Shown: positions 1 to 8,777, numbered from the stretch's first letter. The stretch: DNA of 40,822 nt from Streptomyces sp. 8L (GCF_020176795.1 NZ_JAIUKE010000055.1:1-40822); one strand, 5' to 3'. Numbers and translations are program-made. Notes: a model not told the origin generated them from the sequence alone.

Positions 1-132
1 CTCCGCCTCAAACTGGCTCCACAACTCCCCAAAATACAACACCGCCCCCCCCGCCCCCCCGCCCCCCCCCGGGGGGCCCCGCCCCGGGGGGGGGCGCGGG
101 GGGGGCCGGGGGCCCGTACGGTGTGGTGCGGT
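1..132. other. Low-complexity C/G-run left edge, no gene seen
   Basis: The first 43 bases are unusually A-rich for this genome. They are followed by runs of C (about 44-70) and then runs of G (about 86-113) broken by single bases. No ORF here has plausible codon use; the frames that cross it only give Pro/Gly-rich strings. It lies just beyond the hairpin downstream of the aldo/keto reductase. I read it as poor assembly next to a strong stem-loop rather than biology. Confidence 0.6.
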
Positions 133-155
133 GCCCGGTGCGCGAGGCACCGGGC
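133..155 (-). terminator. Stem-loop terminator of the aldo/keto reductase gene
   Basis: There is a perfect 9-bp inverted repeat, GCCCGGTGC (133-141) and GCACCGGGC (147-155), with a 5-nt loop. It begins 6 nt downstream of the reductase stop codon on the minus strand. There is no U-tract, as is usual for actinobacterial terminators. Confidence 0.7.
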
Positions 156-161
156 CCGGGA

Positions 162-992
162 TCAGTTGACCTCGGCGGGGTGGCCGCCCAGGCGCCTGCC
201 CTCGTCCAGCGCGGCGAAGGCGGCCAGGTCGTCGTCGTCCAGCTCGAAGCCGAACACATCGATGTTCTCGCGGATGCGTGACGGCGTCACCGACTTCGGA
301 ATGACGACGTTGCCTAGCTGGAGGTGCCAGCGCAGCACGACCTGCGCCGGGGTCCTGCCGTGCTTGTGGGCGATCGCGGCCACGGTCGGGACCTCCAGCA
401 GGCCCTTGCCCTGGCCGAGCGGGGACCACGCCTCGGTGACGATGCCGCGGCTCGCGTGCAGCGCCCGCGCCTCGGCCTGCTGGAGGTGGGGGTGCAGCTC
501 GATCTGGTTGACCGCGGGCACCACGGACGTCTCGCCCGCCAGCACCTCCAGGTGCTCGGGCAGGAAGTTCGAGACGCCGATGGCGCGGGCGCCGCCGTCC
601 GCGAGGATCTTCTCGAACGCCTTGAACGTGTCGACGTACAGGCCCTTGGCCGGCGTCGGCCAGTGGATCAGGTAGAGGTCGACGTAGTCGAGGCCGAGCC
701 GCTTCAGGGAGGCGTCGAACGCCCGCAGCGTCGTGTCGTGGCCCTGCTCGGCGTTCCACAGCTTCGTGGTGACGAACAGCTCGTCACGGGCGACGCCGGA
801 AGCCGCGATGCCCTTGCCCGTGCCCTCTTCGTTGCCGTAGACCGCCGCCGTGTCGATGCTGCGGTAACCCGCCTCGATGGCGGTGCCGACCGCGGCGGTG
901 GCCTCGTCGTCGGGGACCTGCCAGACGCCGAAGCCGAGCTGGGGCATCTCGATGCCGTTGTTGAGTGTGAGGGAGGGGACCTGGCTGCTCAC
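162..992 (-). CDS. Aldo/keto reductase
   Basis: This 276-residue protein is a cytosolic NADPH-dependent aldo/keto reductase of the 2,5-diketo-gluconate reductase type, which reduces aldehydes or ketones to alcohols. The family tetrad is visible: the Asp of SIDTAAVYGNE, the Tyr of the same segment, the Lys of TTKLWN and the His of LIHWPTP. The NADPH-binding IPKSV segment and the C-terminal RRLGGHP tail are also present. The open frame continues upstream to 1175, but that extension is Pro/Glu-rich filler. I chose the GTG at 992 because AAAGGA lies just upstream and the protein then begins with the usual SSQVPSLTLNNG. It appears to be monocistronic, with its own terminator. The physiological substrate cannot be told from sequence. 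Confidence 0.93.
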   Translation of the reverse strand: MSSQVPSLTLNNGIEMPQLGFGVWQVPDDEATAAVGTAIEAGYRSIDTAAVYGNEEGTGKGIAASGVARDELFVTTKLWNAEQGHDTTLRAFDASLKRLGLDYVDLYLIHWPTPAKGLYVDTFKAFEKILADGGARAIGVSNFLPEHLEVLAGETSVVPAVNQIELHPHLQQAEARALHASRGIVTEAWSPLGQGKGLLEVPTVAAIAHKHGRTPAQVVLRWHLQLGNVVIPKSVTPSRIRENIDVFGFELDDDDLAAFAALDEGRRLGGHPAEVN

Positions 993-1146
993 GCGGTGTC
1001 GATCCTTTTCGTCTTCGTCGGGTTCATCGGGTTCGTCAGGTTCTTCGGATGTGTCCCCGGGTCGCTGTGCGCGGCCCGGGTGCGGGGCGGGGCGCGCCTG
1101 CCCCGCGGTGCAGAACGACGGCCCCCGCGCGGGAATTCCCGGCCGC

Positions 1147-1218
1147 ACCGCGATGTGGCACGCCTCACCGATCACCGCGATACGGCACCCCTCGGATCAC
1201 CGCGGTGCGGCACCCCTC
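1147..1218. repeat. Three imperfect direct repeats in the AKR upstream region
   Basis: The 20-bp element ACCGCGRTRYGGCACSCCTC occurs at 1147-1166, 1174-1193 and 1199-1218, with start-to-start spacing of 27 and 25 bp. The last copy runs into the stop codon of the acyl-CoA synthetase gene. Its role is unknown. It could be a regulator site array for the reductase or simple slippage repeats. Confidence 0.55.
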
Positions 1219-3040
1219 ACCGGTACAGCGCCTCGACCTCTCTCGTGTACGCGGCCTCGATGGCCTTCCGCTTCAGCTTGAGCGAGGGCGTCAGCATGCC
1301 GTGCTCCTCGCTGAAGGGGTGGGCCAGAATCCGGAACGTGCGGATCGACTCCGCCTGCGACACGGCCGTGTTGGCGGCCACCACGGCCCGCCGGATCTCC
1401 GTCTCCAGATCCCCGTCGCGCACGAGGTCCTTCGGCCCGAGCTCCGGCTTGCCCTGCACCGACAGCCAGTGCTCGACGGACTCCTGGTCGAGCGTCACCA
1501 GCGCGGCCACGTACGGTCTGTCGTTGCCGACCACGATGCACTGGCCCACCAGCGGGTGCGCCCGCACCCGCTCCTCCAGCGCGGCGGGGGAGACGCTCTT
1601 GCCGCCGGAGGTGACCAGGATCTCCTTCTTGCGGCCCGTGATGGTGAGATAGCCGTCGTCGTCCAGATAGCCGAGGTCCCCGGTGGCCAGCCAGCCGTCG
1701 TGCAGCGTCTCGTCCGTGTTCTTCTGGTCGTCCAGGTATCCGGTGAACACGTTGGGGCCCTTCAGCCACACCTCGCCGTCGTGCGCGATGTGCACCGTCA
1801 TGCCGGGGATGGGGATGCCGACCGTGCCGTACCGGGTGCGCTCGGGCGGGTTGGCGGTGGCCGCGGCGCAGGACTCCGTCAGCCCGTACCCCTCGTAGAC
1901 GGTGACCCCGGCGCCCGCGAAGAACAGCCCGAGCCTGCGGTCCATCCCGGAGCCGCCGGACATGGCGTGCCGCACCCGGCCGCCCATCGCCGCGCGCACC
2001 TTCCCGTACACGGCCTTGTCGAAGAACTGGTGCTGAAGGCGCAGCGCCGCGGACGGCCCGGGGCCCGTGCCGAACGCCTTGTCCTCGACGGCCTCCGCGT
2101 ACCGCACGGCCACGTCCACGGCCTTGTCGAAGGGGCCCGACTTCCCCTCGCGCTCCGCCTTGCGCCGTGCCGCCCCGTACACCTTCTCGAAGATGTAGGG
2201 CACCGCGAGGATGAACGACGGCCGGAACGAGGCCAGATCGGGCAGCAGGGCGCTCGCCCGCAGCTCCGGCTGGTGGCCGAGCTTCACCCCGCCGCGCACC
2301 GCGGCTATCTCCACCATGCGGCCGAAGACGTGGCTGAGCGGCAGGAACAGCAGCGTGGACGCCTGGTCGCCCGGCTTCGAGTGGAAGACGCCCTCGTAGC
2401 GCTCCACCATCGTGTCCGTCTCGAACATGAAGTTGCCGTGGGTCAGGACGCACCCCTTGGGGCGTCCCGTGGTGCCCGAGGTGTAGATGACGGACGCGCA
2501 GGACTCCGGTGTCACGGCGCCGCGGTGCCGCTCCAGGACGTCGTCGCCGAGGTGGGAGCCCGCCGTGCGCAGATGGTCCATCGCGCCCTTGTCGAGCTGC
2601 CACATCTGCTTGAGTTCGGGCAGCCGGTCGATGACCGAGCCGATGGTCATCGCGTGGTCCTCGTGCTCCACCAGACAGGCGGACGCCGCCGAGTCGTAGA
2701 GCATCCACAGCACCTGCTCGGCGGAGGACGTGGGGTACATGGGCACCGACTGGGCGCCGATCGTCCACACGGCGAAGTCGAAGACGGTCCACTCGTAGCG
2801 GGTCCTGCACATGATCCCCACCCGGTCCCCGAAGCGGACGCCGTCGGCGAGCAGTCCCTTGGCCACGGCGGCCACCTCGTCGCGGAACTCCGCGGAGGTG
2901 ATGTCGTGCCAGATTCCGGCCTCGTCCTTGCGGCCGAGCGCGATATGGTCCGGGTTGTCGCGGGCATGATCAAATATGGTGTCGGCGAGACCACCGGAGG
3001 AGGCGGCCGCCACGAGGGGGGGAACGGTGAATTCGCGCAA
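1217..3040 (-). CDS. Long-chain fatty acid--CoA ligase (AMP-binding)
   Basis: This is a 607-residue ANL-superfamily enzyme that activates long-chain fatty acids to acyl-CoA by way of an acyl-AMP. The P-loop motif YTSGTTGRPKG is present, as are the YGLTES motif, the TGDLGYLDDDGYL hinge segment and GRKKEIL in the C-terminal lid. Length and order match the bacterial FadD15-like family. The frame is open to a GTG at 3067, but AAGGAG sits 8 nt before the TTG at 3040 and the protein then starts REFTVPPL, as in relatives, so TTG is the likelier start. It is flanked by same-strand genes with gaps of about 200 nt, so it probably has its own promoter. Chain-length preference is not visible. Confidence 0.93.
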   Translation of the reverse strand: MREFTVPPLVAAASSGGLADTIFDHARDNPDHIALGRKDEAGIWHDITSAEFRDEVAAVAKGLLADGVRFGDRVGIMCRTRYEWTVFDFAVWTIGAQSVPMYPTSSAEQVLWMLYDSAASACLVEHEDHAMTIGSVIDRLPELKQMWQLDKGAMDHLRTAGSHLGDDVLERHRGAVTPESCASVIYTSGTTGRPKGCVLTHGNFMFETDTMVERYEGVFHSKPGDQASTLLFLPLSHVFGRMVEIAAVRGGVKLGHQPELRASALLPDLASFRPSFILAVPYIFEKVYGAARRKAEREGKSGPFDKAVDVAVRYAEAVEDKAFGTGPGPSAALRLQHQFFDKAVYGKVRAAMGGRVRHAMSGGSGMDRRLGLFFAGAGVTVYEGYGLTESCAAATANPPERTRYGTVGIPIPGMTVHIAHDGEVWLKGPNVFTGYLDDQKNTDETLHDGWLATGDLGYLDDDGYLTITGRKKEILVTSGGKSVSPAALEERVRAHPLVGQCIVVGNDRPYVAALVTLDQESVEHWLSVQGKPELGPKDLVRDGDLETEIRRAVVAANTAVSQAESIRTFRILAHPFSEEHGMLTPSLKLKRKAIEAAYTREVEALYR

Positions 3041-3244
3041 TGACTTGCTCCTTGTCGCGCTCCGCACAGCGCCGCGACGCTACCCCACCGCAGAGGGCGA
3101 AAAGAGCCCTTCGGGCGGCCGGAACAGGCGAAACCGCCCCAGGGGAGCGGCCGAAAATCGCCCATTCCGGCAGTGCACGGACAGACATCTGACTGAAGAG
3201 TAAGTACCGCGCGGGGGAATCTCCACCGAATCCGTACGCGTCGC

Positions 3245-4744
3245 TTACGACGCCGCGGCGGCCTTCTCCCGCTCCCGGGGAGCCGTCGCCTCGGTGTGCC
3301 GTGGTGTGCGTACCCAGATCAGCACCGCCGCACCCGCGAGCACCGCGAGGGCCCCCGCGACCATCATCGCGGTGTTCAGCCCCGACGCGAACGCCGAGCG
3401 CAGCGCGTGCTGCGGGACGGCCCCGCGCAGCGACGCGGCGCCCCCGCCGAGCAGCGCCCTCGCGGCGTCTCCCGGACGCGCCGCCGACCCGTGCAGCGCC
3501 GAGGCGATGCCGGACGTCACGACCGTGCCGAAGACGGCGATGCCCAGCGCGTACCCGAGCTGCCTGAAGGTGTTCAGCGCGCCGCCCGCCATGCCCGCCT
3601 CGCGCGGGGGCACCGACGCGAGCGCCGCCCCCGACAGCGCGGGCGACACCAGGCCCACCCCGACACCCGTGACCACGAGCCCGGCGCTCAGAGTCAGCCA
3701 CGACGAGCCCGCGCCCAGCACGGCCTGCGCGAACTCGCCCGCGCCCACCAGCATCGTGCCGATGCCCACCGGATACCGGGCGGGCACCCCGTGCAGCAGG
3801 CGTCCGGAGACCGCCGACACCAGGAACGAGGCGGCCGCCAGCGGCAGCAGCGCCAGACCGCCCGTGATCGGGCTCATCCCGAGCAGCGTCTGGAGCCACA
3901 CCGAGATGTACGCGAGGATCGTGAACGCCGAGGCGCTGAAGACCAGCGCCGTCCCCATCACCGTCACGAACGACGCCCGGCGGAACAGCGCCAGGTCCAT
4001 CAGCGGCTGCGCGACCCGCCGTTCCACCAGCACGAACGCCACCAGCGCCAGCAGCGCGACCGCGCCCGTCACGCCGGTCGGCACCGACACCCACCCGTCG
4101 TCGCCCGCGCGCACCGCCCCGTACGTCACCGCGCCCGCGAACAGCGCGAAACACGCCGTGCCTGCCCAGTCCACCCGCCGGCCGGGGTCCCGCCTCGCCT
4201 CGCGCACGACGCGCAGCGTCAGCCAGACCGCGGCGACGCTCACCGGCAGGTTGATGAAGAAGATCCACCGCCAGCCGAGCCCCTGCGTCAGCACCCCGCC
4301 GAGCACGGGGCCGACCGCGGCGGCCGCACCGTTGACCGCGCCCCACACGCCCAGCGCGACGGACCGGTCCTTGCCCTGGTAGGCGGCGGCCAGCAGGGAC
4401 AGCGTCGTCGCGAACATCGCCGCCGCGCCAAGTCCCTGCACCGCCCGCAGCGCGATCAGTTCGGGCGCGCTCGTCGCCAGGCCGCAGCCCAGCGAGGCCA
4501 GCGCGAACAGCGTCGTGCCCGCCGCGTATATGCGCCGCCCGCCCAGGACGTCGGCCGCCGCGCCCGCCGCGAGCAGCAGCGCCGCCAGCACCAGCGCGTA
4601 AATGTCCATCACCCACTGGAGGTCGCTCAGCGACGCCCCCAGTCCGCCGGCCATCGCGGGCAGCGCCACCACGACGATCGACACGTCCACCAGCAGCATG
4701 AACGTGCCGAGGCAGACCGCCACCAGCGGTCCCCACTTCCCCAT
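3245..4744 (-). CDS. MFS transporter, DHA2 (EmrB/QacA) family
   Basis: This 499-residue integral membrane protein has about 14 hydrophobic segments, the length and topology of DHA2 drug:H+ antiporters. The early LLVDVSIVVVALPAM segment corresponds to family motif D1. LGGRRIYAAG follows in the loop 2-3 region, and GVWGAVNGAAAAVGPVLGG matches motif C of antiporters. The ATG at 4744 was chosen over upstream in-frame starts because GGAGAGAG lies at the right distance and the protein then begins just before the first membrane segment. It is divergent from an Lrp-type regulator whose gene starts 122 bp away, a usual layout for a locally regulated exporter. The substrate is unknown. Confidence 0.92.
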   Translation of the reverse strand: MGKWGPLVAVCLGTFMLLVDVSIVVVALPAMAGGLGASLSDLQWVMDIYALVLAALLLAAGAAADVLGGRRIYAAGTTLFALASLGCGLATSAPELIALRAVQGLGAAAMFATTLSLLAAAYQGKDRSVALGVWGAVNGAAAAVGPVLGGVLTQGLGWRWIFFINLPVSVAAVWLTLRVVREARRDPGRRVDWAGTACFALFAGAVTYGAVRAGDDGWVSVPTGVTGAVALLALVAFVLVERRVAQPLMDLALFRRASFVTVMGTALVFSASAFTILAYISVWLQTLLGMSPITGGLALLPLAAASFLVSAVSGRLLHGVPARYPVGIGTMLVGAGEFAQAVLGAGSSWLTLSAGLVVTGVGVGLVSPALSGAALASVPPREAGMAGGALNTFRQLGYALGIAVFGTVVTSGIASALHGSAARPGDAARALLGGGAASLRGAVPQHALRSAFASGLNTAMMVAGALAVLAGAAVLIWVRTPRHTEATAPREREKAAAAS

Positions 4745-4866
4745 GTCTCTCTCCGAACTCTCATCGGCCAACGGCCCATTCCGTTGCCCTACGATCGGTG
4801 CTGAAGAGCGGCTTCCGGTGGTTTCGGCCACCCCGGCGCCGATGTCCGACATCCAGGAGCGCGGCA
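4745..4866. promoter_or_regulatory. Divergent control region between MFS exporter and Lrp regulator
   Basis: This 122-bp gap must hold both promoters. A possible -10 (TACGAT, 4790-4795) reads rightward. AGGAG at 4855-4859 is the ribosome site for the GTG of the regulator. No convincing palindrome was found. Confidence 0.4.
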
Positions 4867-5874
4867 GTGGCGGAACACCACACATTCGACGACCTGGACT
4901 TCCAGCTGCTGCACGCCTTCCAGATCGACGGCCGCGCCTCCTTCAGCCGGATCGCCACCGTCCTCGGCGTCTCCGACCAGACGGTCGCCCGCCGCTTCCG
5001 GCGCCTGACCGCGGAGATGGAGCTGCGGATCGTCGGTGTGCGGGACGCGGAGCTCCTCGGCCAGGACACGTGGATGCTCCGGCTGAGGGTCAAGCCCGAC
5101 GCGGCCGACGCCGTCGCCCACGCCCTCGCCCGCCGGTCCGACACCAGCTGGATCGGGCTCACGTCGGCGGGCACCGAGATCGTCTGCACGACCTCCTTCT
5201 CCAGCGCGGGGGAGCACGAGGAGCTGATCCTCGGGAAGCTGCCGCGCACGCCGAGCATCACCGACATCCGGGCGCACCAGCTGCTGCACCGGTTCTTCGG
5301 CGGCCCCAACGGCTGGTTCGGCAAGGACGCCGTGCCGGACGCCGCTCTCGTCGCGGCGCTCACCCCCGCGTGGGCGGCGGACGGCGGCGAGCCGGCGGAG
5401 CCGCTGGACCGGGCGTCGCTCGACCCGGCGGGCGAGGCCATCCTGCGGACACTGGAGCGGGACGGCCGGGCGCCGGTCGCCGACCTGGCCAGGAACTCCG
5501 GACTCTCCGAGACCGCCGCCCGCCGCAGGCTCGACCAGCTGCTGCGCTCCGGCGGCGTCTACATCGACGCGGAGTTCTCCACCGAGGCCATCGGCTACAC
5601 CAGCCACGCCATGCTGTGGGTGACCGCCGAGCCCCGGGCCCTGGACGCGGTGGGACGGGCCCTGGCCCGGCAGCCCGAGGTCGCCGCCGTGTTCGCGACG
5701 ACCGGCGAGAGCAATCTGACGGCCGTCGTCATCTGCCGGGGCGTCGCCGAGCTCTACCGCTACCTGAACCGATCCGTCGGCCGCCTCGACGGCGTCCAGC
5801 GCGTGGAGGTCTCACCGGTGCTGCGCCGCATCAAGCAGCTGACGTACGAGGACGGCGGTCGCCGCCGCCCCTGA
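4867..5874 (+). CDS. Lrp/AsnC family regulator with two DNA-binding modules
   Basis: This is a 335-residue transcription regulator, about twice the length of a classical Lrp. It contains two Lrp modules in tandem. The first HTH (about residues 5-55, with FSRIATVLGVSDQTVARRFRRL) is followed by an AsnC-type ligand domain. A second HTH (about 185-230, with VADLARNSGLSETAARRRLDQLL) is followed by a second ligand domain. Such duplicated Lrp proteins are common in Streptomyces and probably pack as pseudo-dimers. GTG at 4867 was chosen for its AGGAG and because the upstream open frame is Arg/Pro filler. It is divergent from the DHA2 exporter, which is the obvious candidate target. The ligand is unknown. 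Confidence 0.9.
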   Translation: MAEHHTFDDLDFQLLHAFQIDGRASFSRIATVLGVSDQTVARRFRRLTAEMELRIVGVRDAELLGQDTWMLRLRVKPDAADAVAHALARRSDTSWIGLTSAGTEIVCTTSFSSAGEHEELILGKLPRTPSITDIRAHQLLHRFFGGPNGWFGKDAVPDAALVAALTPAWAADGGEPAEPLDRASLDPAGEAILRTLERDGRAPVADLARNSGLSETAARRRLDQLLRSGGVYIDAEFSTEAIGYTSHAMLWVTAEPRALDAVGRALARQPEVAAVFATTGESNLTAVVICRGVAELYRYLNRSVGRLDGVQRVEVSPVLRRIKQLTYEDGGRRRP

Positions 5875-5916
5875 GCCGGGCCCCAGGCGGGGCGTCGGCA
5901 CGGCGCGCCGGGACGG

Positions 5917-5932
5917 CGCCGGGCTCCCGGCG
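5917..5932. terminator. Candidate shared terminator between convergent regulators
   Basis: CGCCGG and CCGGCG form a 6-bp stem with a 4-nt loop in the 65-bp gap between the Lrp stop and the LysR stop. It is short but lies where a bidirectional terminator is expected. Confidence 0.35.
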
Positions 5933-5939
5933 GCGGGGG

Positions 5940-6821
5940 TCAGCCGCCGTCCGGCACCGGGTGCAGCCGGTCGCCGCCCGTCAGGATCGCCTTCGCGAGG
6001 GCGTCCGCCGCGTCGCGTGCGGGCGAGGGCCGGGCGTCCCGGGGCCGCAGCAGTACGAAGTCGACGTCGCCGAGATCGGGCAGCCCGGCCCGGGCAGGGA
6101 TCGGGACGAGACCCGGCGGAATCAGGCCGCGCGTGTGCGCCATCGCGCCGAGCCCGGCGCGCGCGGCGGCGATCAGCCCGCTCAGGCTGGAGCTCGTACA
6201 GGCGACGCGCCAGGGGCGGCCCGCCCGCTCCAGAGCCTGAAGGGCCCGCGCCCGCGTGATGCCGGGCGGCGGGAAGAGGATCAGCGGTACGGGGCGGTCC
6301 GGGTCGATCCGCAGCCGGGGCGCGCCGATCCAGGTCAGCGTCGAGCGCCAGACCAGTTCGCCCTGCGCCGCGCCGGTGCGCCGCTTGGCCAGCACCAGAT
6401 CGAGGCGTCCCGCGGCCAGCCGCTCGTGCAGGATTCCGGACAGCTCGACGGTCAGCTCCAGGTCCACCTCCGGGTTCTCGGCGCGGAAGGCCTCCAGGAT
6501 CTCCGGCAGCCGCGTCAGGACGAAGTCCTCGGAGACGCCGACCCGCAGCCGGCCGCGCAGCCTGGTCCCCGTGAAGAAGGCCGAGGCCCGCTCGTGCGCC
6601 GCGAGGATCGTCCCGGCGAAGCCGAGCATCGCCTCGCCGTCCTCCGTCAGCTCCACGCTGTGCGTGTCGCGCGTGAACAGCGGGCGGCCCGTCGCCTCCT
6701 CGAGCCGCCGCACATGCTGGCTCACCGTGGACTGCCGCAGGCCCAGCCGGCGGGCCGCCTGGGTGAAACTGAGCGTCTGGGCCACGGCCAGGAACGTGCG
6801 CAGCTGAGCGGGGTCGTACAC
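5940..6821 (-). CDS. LysR family transcriptional regulator
   Basis: This 293-residue LysR-type regulator has an N-terminal winged HTH at about residues 5-62 (LRTFLAVAQTLSFTQAARRLGLRQSTVSQHVRRLE), a linker helix, and a substrate-binding periplasmic-protein-like domain that starts near GRLRVGVSEDF. The GTG at 6821 is the only start that keeps the full HTH. No strong ribosome site is visible before it. It is divergent from an SBF-type symporter 132 bp away, with an ATC-N9-GAT palindrome between them. It probably autoregulates and controls the symporter in response to the transported anion or a related metabolite; that is inference from layout. Confidence 0.92.
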   Translation of the reverse strand: MYDPAQLRTFLAVAQTLSFTQAARRLGLRQSTVSQHVRRLEEATGRPLFTRDTHSVELTEDGEAMLGFAGTILAAHERASAFFTGTRLRGRLRVGVSEDFVLTRLPEILEAFRAENPEVDLELTVELSGILHERLAAGRLDLVLAKRRTGAAQGELVWRSTLTWIGAPRLRIDPDRPVPLILFPPPGITRARALQALERAGRPWRVACTSSSLSGLIAAARAGLGAMAHTRGLIPPGLVPIPARAGLPDLGDVDFVLLRPRDARPSPARDAADALAKAILTGGDRLHPVPDGG

Positions 6822-6850
6822 AAAGACCAGGTTAGACGGGTCTCCGGCCG

Positions 6851-6871
6851 GTCATCGTGATCCGTGATGAC
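6851..6871. promoter_or_regulatory. Candidate LysR box
   Basis: GTCATC (6851-6856) and GATGAC (6866-6871) form a perfect inverted repeat spaced by 9 nt. It contains the T-N11-A core typical of LysR operators and lies in the divergent gap between the LysR gene and the symporter gene. Confidence 0.55.
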
Positions 6872-6953
6872 AGTCAGAGCCGTACACCGGATTCCCGATC
6901 ATGCGCCCCGGGCCGATCATGGGGAGGCACGACCTGTACCGAGAGTGGAGCAC

Positions 6954-8024
6954 ATGAACCGCCGCACGCTGAAGATGCCCTCCTGGCTGCCGATCGACCC
7001 GTACATCCTGGCGCTCCTCGGGACGGTGGGCCTGGCGGCGCTCCTCCCGGCCTCCGGCGGTGCCGCCCATGTCGCGAGCGGCTTCTCCACGGGAGCGGTG
7101 GCGCTGCTGTTCTTCCTCTACGGCGCGCGCCTTTCGACCCGGGAGGCGCTCGACGGCTTCCGGAACTGGCGGCTGCACCTGACCGTGCTGGTCTGCACGT
7201 TCGTCGCGTTCCCGCTGCTCGGCCTGGCCGCCAGGAGCCTCGTACCGTTCCTGCTGACGCCGCAGCTCTACAACGGCCTGCTGTTCCTGTGCCTCGTACC
7301 GTCGACCATCCAGTCGTCCATCGCGTTCACGTCCATCGCCCGGGGCAACGTCCCCGCCGCGATCGTCGCCGGGTCGTTCTCCAGCCTCGCGGGCATCGTC
7401 ATCACGCCGCTGCTGGCCGCCGGGCTGCTCGGCGGCGGCTCTGTCGGCTTCTCGGCGGACTCGCTGGTCCAGATCCTGCTCCAGCTGCTCGCGCCGTTCG
7501 TCGCGGGCCAGCTGCTGCGCCGCTGGATCGGCGGGTTCATGGCGCGGCACAAGACGGTCCTCAAGTTCGTCGACCGGGGATCGATCCTGCTGGTCGTCTA
7601 CACGGCCTTCAGCGAAGGCATGGTCGCGGGCATCTGGCACCAGGTGACCGTGGTGCGGCTGCTGGAGCTGATGGCCGTCGAGGCGGTCCTGCTCGCCGTG
7701 ATGCTCATGCTGACCTGGCAGGGTGCGCGCCGGCTGGGGTTCGCCAGGGACGACAGGATCGCGATCCAGTTCGCCGGGTCGAAGAAGAGCCTGACCTCGG
7801 GACTGCCGATGGCGAGCGTCCTGTTCGGGCCGCAGGCGAGCCTCGCCGTGCTGCCGCTGATGCTGTTCCACCAGATGCAGCTGATGGTCTGCGCCGTGAT
7901 CGCGAAGCGCCGCTCCCGGGACCCCGAGGCGCGGGAGAGCGAGCAGCACACGCGCGTGGTCGGCGGATCGCCGCCCGCGCGGGAGGCCGCGGCCGAACCG
8001 TCGAGGACCGCAGGCCGGCCGTAG
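6954..8024 (+). CDS. Bile acid:sodium symporter family (SBF-like) transporter
   Basis: This membrane protein of about 356 residues has 9-10 hydrophobic segments and belongs to the SBF-like branch of the BASS superfamily (YfeH type). The LLFFLYGARLSTREAL segment, the LCLVPSTIQSSIAFTSIARGNVPAA crossing region and FAGSKKSLTSGLP are characteristic. Members are Na+-coupled organic anion transporters, but substrates of this branch are mostly undefined. The ATG at 6954 places the first membrane segment about 15 residues in; the open frame extends to 6864. The tail after the last membrane segment is hydrophilic, with many Glu and Arg. It is divergent from the LysR regulator. Confidence 0.9.
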   Translation: MNRRTLKMPSWLPIDPYILALLGTVGLAALLPASGGAAHVASGFSTGAVALLFFLYGARLSTREALDGFRNWRLHLTVLVCTFVAFPLLGLAARSLVPFLLTPQLYNGLLFLCLVPSTIQSSIAFTSIARGNVPAAIVAGSFSSLAGIVITPLLAAGLLGGGSVGFSADSLVQILLQLLAPFVAGQLLRRWIGGFMARHKTVLKFVDRGSILLVVYTAFSEGMVAGIWHQVTVVRLLELMAVEAVLLAVMLMLTWQGARRLGFARDDRIAIQFAGSKKSLTSGLPMASVLFGPQASLAVLPLMLFHQMQLMVCAVIAKRRSRDPEARESEQHTRVVGGSPPAREAAAEPSRTAGRP

Positions 8025-8035
8025 GGCCTGGCGGC

Positions 8036-8065
8036 GACGCCGCGCCGTCCCTGCGCGGAGGCGTC
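8036..8065 (+). terminator. Candidate terminator after the SBF-like transporter
   Basis: GACGCC (8036-8041) pairs with GGCGTC (8060-8065), with an inner GCGC/GCGC pairing and a small bulge. It begins 12 nt after the stop codon. Confidence 0.4.
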
Positions 8066-8150
8066 CCGTGCCCGCGCTGCGGGCGGGCGGGAGCTCTGGA
8101 ACGATGGGCGGTGCGACAGCCTCGGGGCGGACCAGCACGGGAGGAACGAG

Positions 8151-8597
8151 ATGGCCGGACAGTTCGAGGCCACCGTCGACATCGACCGCCCGGTCGAGGA
8201 GGTCTTCGCCTTCCTCGCCGACGGCGAGAACGATCCGAAGTTCAGTCCCCGCGTCATGGAGATGCAGCGGACGACGCCCGGCGCCACCGAGGTCGGCACG
8301 GTCTACGCGAGCACCGTCAAGGACGCCGGGATGACCACCCACCGCGTCTTCCGCATCAGCGAGTTCGACCCGCCGCGCCGTATCCGCTGGACGGAGACCT
8401 CCAAGAACATGGTCACGGTCCCCGAGGGCGGCTACGACCTGGAGGCCGCGGACGACGGTACGACGCACCTGCGCGTCTTCAACAACATGGAGGGGCACGG
8501 CGTGGGCAAGCTCCTCGCCGGCTTCGCCCTGAACGCCGCCCGCAAGGACGGCGACGCGTTCGCCCACCGCATCAAGGACGCCGTCGAGGGCGCCTGA
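8151..8597 (+). CDS. SRPBCC (polyketide cyclase/START-like) protein
   Basis: This is a 148-residue cytosolic protein with the helix-grip fold pattern of the SRPBCC superfamily. It begins FEATVDIDRPVEEVFAFLADGENDPKF, has a central strand-rich section containing FDPPRRIRWTET, and ends in a long C-terminal helix from GKLLAGFALNAARKD. GGAGGAACGAG directly precedes the ATG. Proteins of this size bind small hydrophobic ligands or act as accessory enzymes. The family does not define a substrate, and the neighbours give no further hint. It is convergent with fdhD. Confidence 0.88.
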   Translation: MAGQFEATVDIDRPVEEVFAFLADGENDPKFSPRVMEMQRTTPGATEVGTVYASTVKDAGMTTHRVFRISEFDPPRRIRWTETSKNMVTVPEGGYDLEAADDGTTHLRVFNNMEGHGVGKLLAGFALNAARKDGDAFAHRIKDAVEGA

Positions 8598-8737
8598 CCG
8601 GGGCCTGACTCGGGGGCTTCGCGTCCGGACCCGGGCAGCCCGGCGCCCGGATGTCCCGGGCCGAGGAAAACCGGTGGTCCGGTGGTCGACGCCGGTGGTC
8701 GACGGCCGGACCGCGAAGTGGGGCCCGGGAACGGACC

Positions 8738-8777
8738 GGCCCGGCCGGCGCAGGGGGCGCTCCCCGCCGGCCGGGCC
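8738..8777 (-). terminator. Strong stem-loop downstream of fdhD
   Basis: A perfect 13-bp stem runs from 8738-8750 (GGCCCGGCCGGCG) to 8765-8777, with a 14-nt loop that can itself pair GGGG with CCCC. It lies 22 nt beyond the fdhD stop codon and between convergent genes, so it can serve both. Confidence 0.7.
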
